Made by a program: the position numbers and the translations under genes. Below the pieces are notes generated by a model that was given only the letters and a program-made list of their open reading frames with translations, made no database searches and was not told where the DNA came from. From NCBI GenBank assembly GCA_938082545.1, contig CALKCL010000007.1, positions 1 through 64,000 of the forward strand: a stretch of DNA of 64,000 nucleotides, in the 5' to 3' direction. This document shows positions 22,440 to 31,928 of the stretch, one piece after another (the stretch's first letter is position 1; the number at the start of each line of letters is the position of its first letter). The DNA comes from an uncultured Gammaproteobacteria bacterium (GTDB taxonomy: Bacteria > Pseudomonadota > Gammaproteobacteria > Ga0077536).

Positions 22440-24045
22440 CTAAATCAAACATCCAGCCGGTCCAGTCGTAAGATAGGGAGCTCGCTGACAAAACAAGCTC
22501 TTCGAAAGTTGCCAGGTTTGGTTTATCAAACGTCCCATAATCAATCGCTGCGGTTATAGCACTTGAAATACTTTCTATAAGTTCATCCTCACGGAGAGAC
22601 AGCGTACATAGGGTAGACAAAAATTTTTCAGCCGAGAATGACGGGCATACTACTGGTACTCTGCGTAACACCTCTCCCGCTATGCCTAAGTCGGAGAAAT
22701 GAAAACCAATTTTTTCCATTCCGCTCTTTACAGTCAGTAAGGTCATTGCTTCTGATGTCTCAAGCCTCTGAGGCAACAACAAAGGTTTGCTATTAATGTT
22801 ATTGGGAGAGCCCAATCGACGCTGTAACACAGTTTTCCAAGCTAGCTTTAAGTCTATCGCTCTTACTGCTTCTTCCCCAATAAGAATAAAAAACTGATTC
22901 CCAACAACAAATTTCGGTCTCCCAGAGTCATTGTAGGCGATAGGCTTCCTGATAGATGGTTGACTTTCCCTCACCACAGCGGGATAGCTGATAGTCATAT
23001 TGGCCAAATCTTCCGATAGGCCATCAGAGTGTCCAAAAAGCGCGCCGTTAACTTCCGAATAGATAATGTCATGTAACTCGCGGATATTTTTTATCCTCAC
23101 CTCAAGTTTTCGCGGATGAACATTGACATCTATAGAATCGAAAGGCACTAATAGAGCAAGGCCATAAGCAGGAAAGCGACCTGGAGGAATTGTATTAACA
23201 AAGCTCATCCTGATTGCATGAGAGATAGATTTGTCGTTGACGATACGATTATTGATAGATAAAAACTGGTTATCAGTGTTGCTGAGGGCTAGTTCAGGCC
23301 CCCCAATCCATCCTACTATCTTAACCTGAGAGCGCTCTGACTCGATTATCAACGCATCATCCTGGAAACGCTTGCCGAACAATCTGTCCCATCGATTATG
23401 ACGCTCAGGAATTTTCGCTGCCATGAAATCCAAGCCTTTAAAGGAAGGATCTTTTAAAGAAAAGGACACTGAAGGAAATGCAAAAGCGAATTGTCTTACT
23501 AAAGATTTAATCTTAAGGTATTCACTTCTCGCCTGTTTCAAAAACCTTTTCCGAGCGGGAATGTTGTAAAACAAACTTGAAACCGAGATCCGCGTACCCC
23601 AATTACCTTCGGCAGGTTGAGGCCCTATTGGCTTACCACCTGCTTTGACAGCCAGAGACCAAGCATGCATTTCTTCGGCATGCCAACTGCAGATATCAAC
23701 GTCAGCAACCGAACAAATACTTGCTAGCGCCTCGCCTCGAAACCCTAATGAGGACACATGTTGCAAATGCTCGACTGTTAATATTTTACTCGTCGAGTGC
23801 CGCTTGATAGCAGCCAGAAGGTACTTTGATAAAATACCTCGCCCATCGTCACTCACAACAATCTCGTCAAGACCCCCAGTCGTAAGAGAAATCACGATAG
23901 CCGTGCAACCTGCATCCAGGCTATTTTCAACCAACTCTTTCACCACCGCACTAGGGCCGTCTATAACTTCTCCTGCTGCAATTTGGTTGATCAATAAGTC
24001 AGACAACGGATTGATAGCTTGACGAAACGGCTCAATCAAACTCAT
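22399..24045 (-). CDS. mutL: DNA mismatch repair protein MutL
   Basis: INQIAAGEVIDGPSAVVKELVENSLDAG, DDGRGI, GFRGEALASICSVA, NIPARKRFLK. Confidence 0.97.
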   Translation of the reverse strand: MSLIEPFRQAINPLSDLLINQIAAGEVIDGPSAVVKELVENSLDAGCTAIVISLTTGGLDEIVVSDDGRGILSKYLLAAIKRHSTSKILTVEHLQHVSSLGFRGEALASICSVADVDICSWHAEEMHAWSLAVKAGGKPIGPQPAEGNWGTRISVSSLFYNIPARKRFLKQARSEYLKIKSLVRQFAFAFPSVSFSLKDPSFKGLDFMAAKIPERHNRWDRLFGKRFQDDALIIESERSQVKIVGWIGGPELALSNTDNQFLSINNRIVNDKSISHAIRMSFVNTIPPGRFPAYGLALLVPFDSIDVNVHPRKLEVRIKNIRELHDIIYSEVNGALFGHSDGLSEDLANMTISYPAVVRESQPSIRKPIAYNDSGRPKFVVGNQFFILIGEEAVRAIDLKLAWKTVLQRRLGSPNNINSKPLLLPQRLETSEAMTLLTVKSGMEKIGFHFSDLGIAGEVLRRVPVVCPSFSAEKFLSTLCTLSLREDELIESISSAITAAIDYGTFDKPNLATFEELVLSASSLSYDWTGWMFDLDATALKRVDKSGL

Positions 24046-24075
24046 GTGAACTCCAAAGACGGTATCTGGCTGCTT

Positions 24076-25572
24076 CTACCATGGAACTCTAATTATATCT
24101 CCCACATAGACTTTTTCAGTGCGAAGTCCATTAAACCTCTTTAGGCTGGCAACACTGACACCATAACGCACACCCAAGTCAGACAAGGTATCACCACTTA
24201 TAATGCGGTGTTCCCGAAAGCTTCTTCCGCCTAAAGCCGGTATTTTAAGAGTATCACCTACAAACAAAAGATTACTGTCTAAATTATTCATTTTTTTCAG
24301 GTCCTCGATGGAGACCGAGTAGCGCGCGCCCAGTTCAGACAAATTATCCCCACGAACTACTTTATGCGTTCGAAAGACCATCCCAGATTTCTCAGAGCTC
24401 TCTCCGATAGAGTACTTTAATATCCCTTCATAGACTGCCAAGGCTAATTTTTTTTGGTATCCTGCGTTAGTCAAACGCTTCTCTTCTGATGGATTAGAAA
24501 TAAAAGCCATCTCGATTAAAACAGAAGGAATGTCCGGTGATTTCAAAACAACAAATCCCGCTTTTTGGACTGTTTTCTTGTGCAAGGGCCCTATTTTTTT
24601 AAGTTCCTCCAGTACCGCTCTCCCTAACAAAGTGCTCGCTTCTATGGAAGCTGCCTGTGATAGATCGATCAAAACGCTACTGAGCAAACTATCTTTGTTA
24701 TCTAAAGATATCCCACCAACCAATTGCTCTTTGTTGGCTTTATCAGCCAACCAGCGAGCTGCTTCGCCACTAGCCCCACTGCTAGATAAAATATAAACAG
24801 ATGACCCTTTGACGCGAGGATCTCTAAATGCATCGGCATGGATAGAAACAAATACGTCTGCTTTGTGATTCCGAGCTATGGCAAGTCGCCTGCGGAGCTT
24901 GACATAAGAGTCTCCGCGGCGAGTGAGTATCGCATCCATACCAGAATTCGCGTTCACAAAAGACGCTAACTGCTCGGCAACAGCTAGGTTGATGTCTTTT
25001 TCATATGTCCCCGCCGCGCCAATCGCACCTACGTCCCTACCGCCGTGTCCAGCGTCAATCGCCACTACAATTCTTCTCTTTTTATAAGGCGTACTTACTA
25101 TTTCTCCTTCGGCAGATCCTTTAGCCACTGACAGGACTTCCAACGGAAGAATATCAACTACAAGACGATAGCCAACTTCAGTAGTAGGCTGTAATAAAGT
25201 AGATAATATCTTCGCCTGTCCCCTCACCTCAAAGACAAACCGCTCGCTTTTTAGTCCCCGCAAACCATGTCGAAACCCTCTTATAAAAGAATTCTTTTTT
25301 ATGTCTAAGTTATATGGTTTCCCGGAGCTCTTATGGCTGAAATCTACAACTATCCGTGCTGGATTATTTAATTGACTCACCGTGTAATTACTGTTCTGCG
25401 CCATATCAAAAACGACTCGTGCAGTATCAAACTGATTCGACATCCGAATGGCATTAACTCCGGCAAAGCTATCACCAAAGAATAGAATCAGACAAAGTGC
25501 GGTGACTGTCTTCAATAAAAAGAAAAGAGAAAAGGGGAAAAGCAGGTCTGTTTTTTTTGCGTCCAAAGTCAT
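24076..25572 (-). CDS. amiB: N-acetylmuramoyl-L-alanine amidase with AMIN domain and two C-terminal LysM repeats
   Basis: AMIN-like N-terminus, VVAIDAGHGGRDVGAIG, VLIEMAFISNPSEE, two LysM (HKVVRGDNLSELGARYSV...; HRIISGDTLSDLGVRYGV...). Confidence 0.93.
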   Translation of the reverse strand: MTLDAKKTDLLFPFSLFFLLKTVTALCLILFFGDSFAGVNAIRMSNQFDTARVVFDMAQNSNYTVSQLNNPARIVVDFSHKSSGKPYNLDIKKNSFIRGFRHGLRGLKSERFVFEVRGQAKILSTLLQPTTEVGYRLVVDILPLEVLSVAKGSAEGEIVSTPYKKRRIVVAIDAGHGGRDVGAIGAAGTYEKDINLAVAEQLASFVNANSGMDAILTRRGDSYVKLRRRLAIARNHKADVFVSIHADAFRDPRVKGSSVYILSSSGASGEAARWLADKANKEQLVGGISLDNKDSLLSSVLIDLSQAASIEASTLLGRAVLEELKKIGPLHKKTVQKAGFVVLKSPDIPSVLIEMAFISNPSEEKRLTNAGYQKKLALAVYEGILKYSIGESSEKSGMVFRTHKVVRGDNLSELGARYSVSIEDLKKMNNLDSNLLFVGDTLKIPALGGRSFREHRIISGDTLSDLGVRYGVSVASLKRFNGLRTEKVYVGDIIRVPW

Positions 25573-25578
25573 TACCTA

Positions 25579-26064
25579 TCAGCTGCCCATCTTAAGCAAG
25601 ATTTCGTCGCCAAACTTAGTTGCGCTAACCAAACCAACTTCTCTAGAATCCAACTGAGAACTGTAATCAAGCGAAATATATAAATCAGGCGTCGGTAAAA
25701 ACTCTCCACCTTTCTCGGCCCATTCAACTATTATATTAGCCTCGCCAGCGAAATAGTCATCTATACCTATAAATTCTAATTCACACGGATCATTTAAGCG
25801 GTACAAGTCAAAGTGGTTAAGTACCATGCCTCCTACATCATAAGGTTCAACAAGAGTGAACGTGGGGCTTTTAACAGGGCCGATAAAACCTAGCTCACGG
25901 ATATAGCCTCTAGCTAAGACCGTTTTCCCAGCCCCCAACGGACCATCTAAATAAAAGACACAAGAACTGCCTGCAGCACGCGCTATTTGAGCACCGAGCA
26001 TTTCCATTTCGGCCTCACTCGCGATAACTTTCACAGTTGGTTTTTTCAAATCGTTTTTCATCAC
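25579..26064 (-). CDS. tsaE: tRNA t6A biosynthesis ATPase TsaE
   Basis: YLDGPLGAGKTVLARGYIRELG, VKSPTFTLVEPYDVGGMVLNHFDLYRL, IVEWAEKG. Confidence 0.95.
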   Translation of the reverse strand: MMKNDLKKPTVKVIASEAEMEMLGAQIARAAGSSCVFYLDGPLGAGKTVLARGYIRELGFIGPVKSPTFTLVEPYDVGGMVLNHFDLYRLNDPCELEFIGIDDYFAGEANIIVEWAEKGGEFLPTPDLYISLDYSSQLDSREVGLVSATKFGDEILLKMGS

Positions 26065-26152
26065 GGAATACCTAAAGATAGTCGCCTGTTAATTCCATCG
26101 ACGCAGCTCGTGACTGCTTTCCAAATCAACTTATCACCCATAGACAGCACTC

Positions 26153-26704
26153 TTACTTTTGAGGGGCTCTTAGCAGTTGCTCACGATAATATTTTAACTC
26201 GCTAATTGAGTCCTGTACGTCTTGCATAGCTAGATGTGCACTGTGTTTTTGGAACACAGGCAGTTCAGGAAACCAGCGGACAGCAAGCTCCTTAAGCGTG
26301 CTGACATCTATGTTTCTGTAGTGAAAAAAAGTTGCTAGCAAAGGCATATATTTGTAAATGAATCTGCGGTCCTGACCTATACTGTTGCCACACATTGGTG
26401 ATATGCCTAAAGGCACATATTCGTTCAAGAACTCAAGCGTGGCAGACTCAGCTGCACTGACACTTATCTGACTATTGACTACTCTTTCGACCAATCCAGA
26501 AGAATGGTGCTGTCTAGTGTTCCATTCATCCATACTTGCGAGCGCTTCCGAGGACTGATGGATCGCCAAAACTGGCCCTGCTACCTGTTCGCTTAAATCA
26601 AAGTTGGTAACTATCGTAGCTATTTCAATGATTAAATCTGTCTCCGGTTCAAGACCCGTCATTTCAAGATCAATCCAAATAAGATTGCCGTCAGAAAACT
26701 CCAT
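26153..26704 (-). CDS. orn: Oligoribonuclease
   Basis: [66 protein letters not shown]. Confidence 0.97.
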   Translation of the reverse strand: MEFSDGNLIWIDLEMTGLEPETDLIIEIATIVTNFDLSEQVAGPVLAIHQSSEALASMDEWNTRQHHSSGLVERVVNSQISVSAAESATLEFLNEYVPLGISPMCGNSIGQDRRFIYKYMPLLATFFHYRNIDVSTLKELAVRWFPELPVFQKHSAHLAMQDVQDSISELKYYREQLLRAPQK

Positions 26705-26793
26705 TAATTACTCCGCTCACATTGTGTTACTTATTGTATTCAATCCATATTACGCAAAAAATTTAACATCCGAATCTGTTATATAGCGATCGT

Positions 26794-27390
26794 TCAAAAC
26801 GACTGACGGTTAGTTAAAGCTCTTGATAAAGTAGAACTATCAACAAACTCCAGTTCCCCTCCGACAGGAACTCCATAAGCAATACGAGTAGCAGATACAC
26901 CTCGTCGATTCGCCAGTTCTTTTAGGTAGTGCGATGTCGCTTCGCCCTCCATCGTAGTCCCGGTTGCGACGATCATTTCTTTTATTTGACCTTGGCTGAG
27001 TCTCGCGTCCAAAAAAGGAATACCGATACTTTCCGCAGAAATACCATCTAGTGGGGACAGGCGACCCATTAAAACAAAATAGTAACCTCTATAGCCGGGT
27101 GCCTGTTCTATGGCCAATATGTCTAATGGATTTTCAACAACACAGATCTGGGACTGATCTCGTGACATATCCTCGCATATCACACATGTATCGACTTCAC
27201 TAAACGTGCGGCAGGAAAGACATCTACCAATTTCATTTGCTGCCCGTTCCATCGCCTTAGCAAGAGTTCGAGCTTTATCTCTATTTTGTTCCAGCAAATA
27301 AAATGCAATTCTTTGCGCTGACTTTGGCCCGATACCCGGCAAATACTGCAAACGCTGAACCAGGTCGGTAAGTAATGGGGAAAAATTCAT
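26794..27390 (-). CDS. recR: Recombination protein RecR
   Basis: LPGIGPKSAQRIAFYLL, CRTFSEVDTCVICED, ATGTTMEGEATSHYL, GVPVGGELEFVDSSTLSRAL. Confidence 0.97.
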   Translation of the reverse strand: MNFSPLLTDLVQRLQYLPGIGPKSAQRIAFYLLEQNRDKARTLAKAMERAANEIGRCLSCRTFSEVDTCVICEDMSRDQSQICVVENPLDILAIEQAPGYRGYYFVLMGRLSPLDGISAESIGIPFLDARLSQGQIKEMIVATGTTMEGEATSHYLKELANRRGVSATRIAYGVPVGGELEFVDSSTLSRALTNRQSF

Positions 27391-27403
27391 AAATCAAATT
27401 CTA

Positions 27404-27727
27404 CTAGAAAGGGAGCTTGATACCAGCAGGCAGTGCGATGCCTGAGGTAATCTGCGCCATCTTCTCGGCCGACAATTCTTCAACCCTCCGTATCGCATCG
27501 TTGACAGCTGCCGCAACAAGATCTTCTAACATAGCTTTATCTTCGGTAGTTGCTACAGATTCGATGTTTACGGCCACAACTTCTCGCTTGCCATTCATGG
27601 TCACTTTTACCATCCCCCCGCCGGACTCGCCATCAACACGACTCCCTGCTAATTCTTCTTGTACACGAGCCATTTCGCTTTGCATTTTTTCAGCTTGCTT
27701 CAACATATTTCCAAGGCCATTTTTCAT
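27404..27727 (-). CDS. ybaB: YbaB/EbfC nucleoid-associated protein
   Basis: LGNMLKQAEKMQSEMARVQEELAG ... GGGMVKVTMNGKREV; between recR and dnaX. Confidence 0.95.
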   Translation of the reverse strand: MKNGLGNMLKQAEKMQSEMARVQEELAGSRVDGESGGGMVKVTMNGKREVVAVNIESVATTEDKAMLEDLVAAAVNDAIRRVEELSAEKMAQITSGIALPAGIKLPF

Positions 27728-27778
27728 GGTAAGTGATACTCCCTTTTTTAAGCTAGTAACGCCTGCGCTAGCTAGCAG

Positions 27779-29359
27779 CTAAGTCTTTCGTGACACTGTT
27801 GTCATTACCGCATCGAATTTTTCGCTGAGAGCAACTACGGTGGGATCTTCACGAGCTTTTTTCTCAGCAATCCTCTGTGCTTCCAGCTCATTTGCTAGGG
27901 TTTGTTCAGATAGCGATAAGGCCAAACTATCACCTTCGGCGACACTGACTGAAAGCGTGACTCCTTGTCCCAGATAGGAAGAAACCTGTTGTTCTAAAGT
28001 GTCAACTGCCCTCTTTTGCATTAGCTTGTCATGCTTCGATGCAACAGATAGTTTCAAAGAATTTTGATCCAGTTCTACAAATATAGCGTGTCTCGCCAAT
28101 TCACGCGCAAGCCCGTTAATATCTAGGTTATTCACAACAGCATGCCAATCCTCATTACTGCAAAGTGCTACTTCTTTGGCCACTTCGACTTGAGCTTGGT
28201 CGGCTAGTTGCTCACTTTTTTTTTTAGAGACCTCTTCAATGGACTTTTCTTCAAGTTGGTTAGTAACCTCAGAAAAGTCTTTTTTTCTGAAGGCTAACAT
28301 GCGCAGCAAATTCATTTCAAAACCTGATTCCGGATCAGGCGTGATCTCAAGATCTTTTCGACCGACTAGTGCAATTTGATAGAATAATTGACAGTCTTCA
28401 GCAGACATCTGTCGTGCAAGTTCGATAATTTCTTCATCATTTTCGATTTTTTGATTTGCTGAGCCAAGCGCCTGAACTGTCGCGACCCTAACTAAAACAG
28501 ATAACATGTCGGTCAATACTGAGCTGTAATCAGGAGCAAATGCTCCAAAAGCTCTAGACGCTTTTATTAAATTGTGCCCGTCCCCATCAGCTAAACACTT
28601 CAACAGAGAAATAATATACGACTGGTCCACAGCTCCAAGCATTGCTAAAACATTATCCGTCTTAACTGCTCCACCCCCATGTGCTATTGCCTGATCAAGG
28701 AGACTCAGAGCATCACGCACGCTACCTCCAGCATTCTTTGCTATCGTGACGAGTCCATCTTCTTCGAACGGTATCCCTTCTAAATTCAATATTTTTGCTA
28801 GATAGTCAGAAATTTCTGTTTTCTCAACTTTAGAGAGATTCAACTGCAAGCACCGTGATAGAACAGTTACAGGCAACTTCTTAGGATCAGTAGTGGCGAG
28901 TAGAAATTTTACGTGAGGAGGAGGCTCCTCTAAAGTTTTTAAAAGAGCATTAAACGAATGATTAGAGAACATGTGGACTTCATCTATCAGATAAATCTTA
29001 TATCGGCTAGAGCTAGGTAAATATTGAACGTTATCTAGCAAATCACGGGTCTCTTCGACTTTCGTCCTCGACGCCGCGTCTACCTCCACTAGATCGACGG
29101 AGTGGCCGCCGTCTATTTCTCTACAGGAACCACATGAGCCACAGGGCTTACTAGTCACGCCTTTCTCGCAGTTTAGTGCCCGAGCGAGCACTCTCGCCAG
29201 CGTTGTTTTTCCTACCCCTCTGGTACCAGAAAACAAATAGGCATGGTGCATCCTTCCGCTATCTAGCGCATTGACTAATGCGCGCAAAACGTGGGATTGC
29301 CCTATTACCTCATCGAAAGATGTTGGTCTCCATTTTCGCGCCAGCACTTCGTAGCTCAT
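27779..29359 (-). CDS. dnaX: DNA polymerase III subunit gamma/tau
   Basis: YEVLARKWRPTSFDEVIGQSHV, GTRGVGKTTLARVLARALNC, Cys4 zinc module CEKGVTSKPCGSCGSC. Confidence 0.97.
   Translation of the reverse strand: MSYEVLARKWRPTSFDEVIGQSHVLRALVNALDSGRMHHAYLFSGTRGVGKTTLARVLARALNCEKGVTSKPCGSCGSCREIDGGHSVDLVEVDAASRTKVEETRDLLDNVQYLPSSSRYKIYLIDEVHMFSNHSFNALLKTLEEPPPHVKFLLATTDPKKLPVTVLSRCLQLNLSKVEKTEISDYLAKILNLEGIPFEEDGLVTIAKNAGGSVRDALSLLDQAIAHGGGAVKTDNVLAMLGAVDQSYIISLLKCLADGDGHNLIKASRAFGAFAPDYSSVLTDMLSVLVRVATVQALGSANQKIENDEEIIELARQMSAEDCQLFYQIALVGRKDLEITPDPESGFEMNLLRMLAFRKKDFSEVTNQLEEKSIEEVSKKKSEQLADQAQVEVAKEVALCSNEDWHAVVNNLDINGLARELARHAIFVELDQNSLKLSVASKHDKLMQKRAVDTLEQQVSSYLGQGVTLSVSVAEGDSLALSLSEQTLANELEAQRIAEKKAREDPTVVALSEKFDAVMTTVSRKT
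28216..28225 (-). promoter_or_regulatory. A10 slippery tract in dnaX (candidate programmed -1 frameshift or transcriptional slippage site)
   Basis: Minus strand GAA GAG GTC TCT AAA AAA AAA AGT GAG. A -1 shift after the third AAA reads AAG TGA (Lys, stop). An SD-like GAGG lies just upstream. Confidence 0.65.
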
Positions 29360-29407
29360 AATACGACATCTCGATATTACTTAATCTTGGGTCACCAAAG
29401 TAACGGC

Positions 29408-29514
29408 GGTGGCTATTTCTAGGGCTACCATGCATCCAGTTAATGCTACCGCTGCTCCCTTCCAGGCCTGACGGGGTTTACATCGCTAAACCATGGGCCT
29501 TCAAAATAGCCACC
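29408..29514 (-). ncRNA. ffs: Signal recognition particle RNA (4.5S, small bacterial type)
   Basis: Minus strand contains CCCCGTCAGGCCTGGAAGGGAGCAGC (SRP core motif). Terminal stem GGTGGCTATTT / AAATAGCCACC closes a ~107-nt hairpin. Sits immediately upstream of dnaX. Confidence 0.9.
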
Positions 29515-29837
29515 ATTGAAAGAAATATTCTACAAGAAAAACAAGATCAATTGCTGAAATTTTTGATTGTCATTGAATATGAAAATAATTTCCTACGCTA
29601 CTAGCCCTTTTCGATATCTGCTAGAGCAACATGTACTTATAATTTTCTTCCACAGCATTGATTTTGGATTTTCGCTGAAATAAATCCTCAAAAAAAGAAC
29701 AGTATGGCTGAGAACTAGTTCAATATTGAGGGCTCGAAAAGGCAAAAGTAGCTTGCTTCCCTAACCTGGAATATTGTGATAGCTTGAGCCGCAATAGAGA
29801 CATAAACCAAGCATTTAAATAGCTAAGCGAGAACTCA

Positions 29838-31928
29838 ATGACTTATAGAATTTCCGTTGATACGGGTGGAACATTTACTGACGTCGTCGTGACAGACGAA
29901 ACTGGACGCTTTACTGTAGGTAAGGCACTGACTGATAAAAAAAGAGCGTTCGCTAGCATCTCAGCTGCCTTAGAAGTGGCGTCAGATGAACTCAACTCAT
30001 CAGTAAAAGATTTACTGCGGGACACCTCAGTATTCATCTACGGCACCACCCGAGCGACCAACGGAATAGTTGAAAGAAAAACAGCTCGCACAGCATTCAT
30101 AAGCACTGAAGGCTTTCCTGATACGCTGCTCTTAAAGGAAGGGGGTAAATCAGAGACACATAATCTCCGTATGGAATATCCAGACCCTTATATCCCTAGA
30201 AGTCTGACGTTTGAGGTCCCTGAAAGGATAAGCGCCGAAGGTGATGTAGAAACTTCATTGGATGAAACGAAAGTTACGTCGTTAATAAAGACTTTTCCTG
30301 AAAAAGGAATAGAAGCTATCGCGGTATGTCTCCTTTGGTCTGTTGCAAACCCAGCGCACGAGAAGCTCATTGCAGCTTTGATCGAAAAGATTTTACCTGG
30401 TATCCCATATACTCTTTCAAGTGATATCAACCCTATTTTAAGAGAATACAAACGAGCATCATCTACCGCGATTGATGCCTCTCTGAAGCCTTTAATGCAA
30501 GAATACCTCCTCACTCTTGAAAAGGACTTAATAAATGCCGGCTATAAAAACGATGTGTTAGTAAGTACGTCTTTTGGCGGGGTAATGCATTTACAAGACG
30601 TAGTAGAAAAACCAATTTTCTTAGTGAAGTCTGGGCCTGCCATGGCACCTATTGCTGGGTTAGCTTATACCACCGCCGAGCAACTCAGCGACGATGTGAT
30701 TGTCTGTGATGCTGGTGGAACAACCTTTGACGTCAGCCTAGTACGCGACGGACAGGTAGAATTCACGAGAGATACTTGGCTTGGTCCTCAATGGACCGGA
30801 GATAACTTGGGAATGGCATCTGTCGCCGTGCATAGTATTGGTGCAGGCGGAGGGTCAATAGCCTGGGTAGATAGCGGAGGTCTTCTTCAAGTAGGACCGC
30901 AGTCTGCAGGTTCAGAGCCTGGACCAGCTTCGTATAATCTGGGTGGTACCCAACCAACGGTGACTGACGCTGCTGTAGTCTTAGGCTATATCGACCCTGC
31001 ACATTTCCTTGGCGGGAGAATGCAATTAAATGAAAAAGCTGCTATCACATCTATCAAACCGTTAGCAGAAACATTGCAACAAAATGTGCAGCAAACAGCT
31101 TTTGCAATCATGGCGGTTGCTAATGAAAATATGATTCAAGCGATCAAGGAGCTAACAGTAAATGAAGGGATTAACCCTGCCGACTCTACCTTGGTCGCCG
31201 GCGGTGGAGCTGGAGGACTGGGTATTGCTGCGATAGCAGCTGAACTAGGCTGTACAACTGTGCTCATTCCTCGAACAGCAGGTGCGTTAAGTGCTTCTGG
31301 AATGCAGTTTTCAGATATCATCACCGAAACGGGTGCCAGTAAATTAACAGTTACAGATATGTTCGATTATGACGGCGTCAATGAGGCGCTTGGTAAGATT
31401 AATCAAACCTTAGATGAGTTTGCAGAACGGCTCCAGTTGCGTGGATTCGATAAAATCAAAAAGCGATATTTTGTTGAAGCCCGATACCGGTTCCAAGTCT
31501 GGGAACTCGAAGTTGAAATTGAAACCGGACACTTTACTAATGAAAACGATGTCACTGCCCTCGTAGATGCCTTTCATAAAATGCATGATCGAGTGTTTGC
31601 AATAACAGATGTAGGACAAACTGTGGAATGTTTGAACTGGCGGGGTCGGCTGATAGCAGACGTAAACGCACCCTCTCTAGAACCAGGTAGAACAGACGGC
31701 AGTGAGGCGGTCAATGAAGACAGGCGCCGACCAGCCTACTTTGGAGGCGAGTCTCCAGTTGAGACGCCAATATTTTTAGGACAAAATTTAAATACAGGGG
31801 CTCTCGTAAAAGGACCAGCTATCATAGAAGAGCCAACATCGACGCTAGTGATAAACCCCGGCTCGACAGTCAAAGTGAGTGCCGGAGGAAGGTATATTTT
31901 AACACCATCAGAGCAAGGTCTAATATGA
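29838..31928 (+). CDS. Hydantoinase/oxoprolinase family protein, HyuA-like subunit
   Basis: YRISVDTGGTFTDVVVTDE; VKSGPAMAPIAGLAY; VCDAGGTTFDVSLV. Confidence 0.93.
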   Translation: MTYRISVDTGGTFTDVVVTDETGRFTVGKALTDKKRAFASISAALEVASDELNSSVKDLLRDTSVFIYGTTRATNGIVERKTARTAFISTEGFPDTLLLKEGGKSETHNLRMEYPDPYIPRSLTFEVPERISAEGDVETSLDETKVTSLIKTFPEKGIEAIAVCLLWSVANPAHEKLIAALIEKILPGIPYTLSSDINPILREYKRASSTAIDASLKPLMQEYLLTLEKDLINAGYKNDVLVSTSFGGVMHLQDVVEKPIFLVKSGPAMAPIAGLAYTTAEQLSDDVIVCDAGGTTFDVSLVRDGQVEFTRDTWLGPQWTGDNLGMASVAVHSIGAGGGSIAWVDSGGLLQVGPQSAGSEPGPASYNLGGTQPTVTDAAVVLGYIDPAHFLGGRMQLNEKAAITSIKPLAETLQQNVQQTAFAIMAVANENMIQAIKELTVNEGINPADSTLVAGGGAGGLGIAAIAAELGCTTVLIPRTAGALSASGMQFSDIITETGASKLTVTDMFDYDGVNEALGKINQTLDEFAERLQLRGFDKIKKRYFVEARYRFQVWELEVEIETGHFTNENDVTALVDAFHKMHDRVFAITDVGQTVECLNWRGRLIADVNAPSLEPGRTDGSEAVNEDRRRPAYFGGESPVETPIFLGQNLNTGALVKGPAIIEEPTSTLVINPGSTVKVSAGGRYILTPSEQGLI

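Noticed and set aside
23645-24022. 125-aa plus-strand ORF
   Set aside because: Fully antisense to the conserved N-terminal region of mutL.
27417-27782. 121-aa plus-strand ORF
   Set aside because: Antisense to ybaB, no independent support.
29515-29837. Possible tRNA or riboswitch in the gap between ffs and the HyuA-like gene
   Set aside because: Read on both strands; no cloverleaf, T-loop motif or recognisable aptamer.
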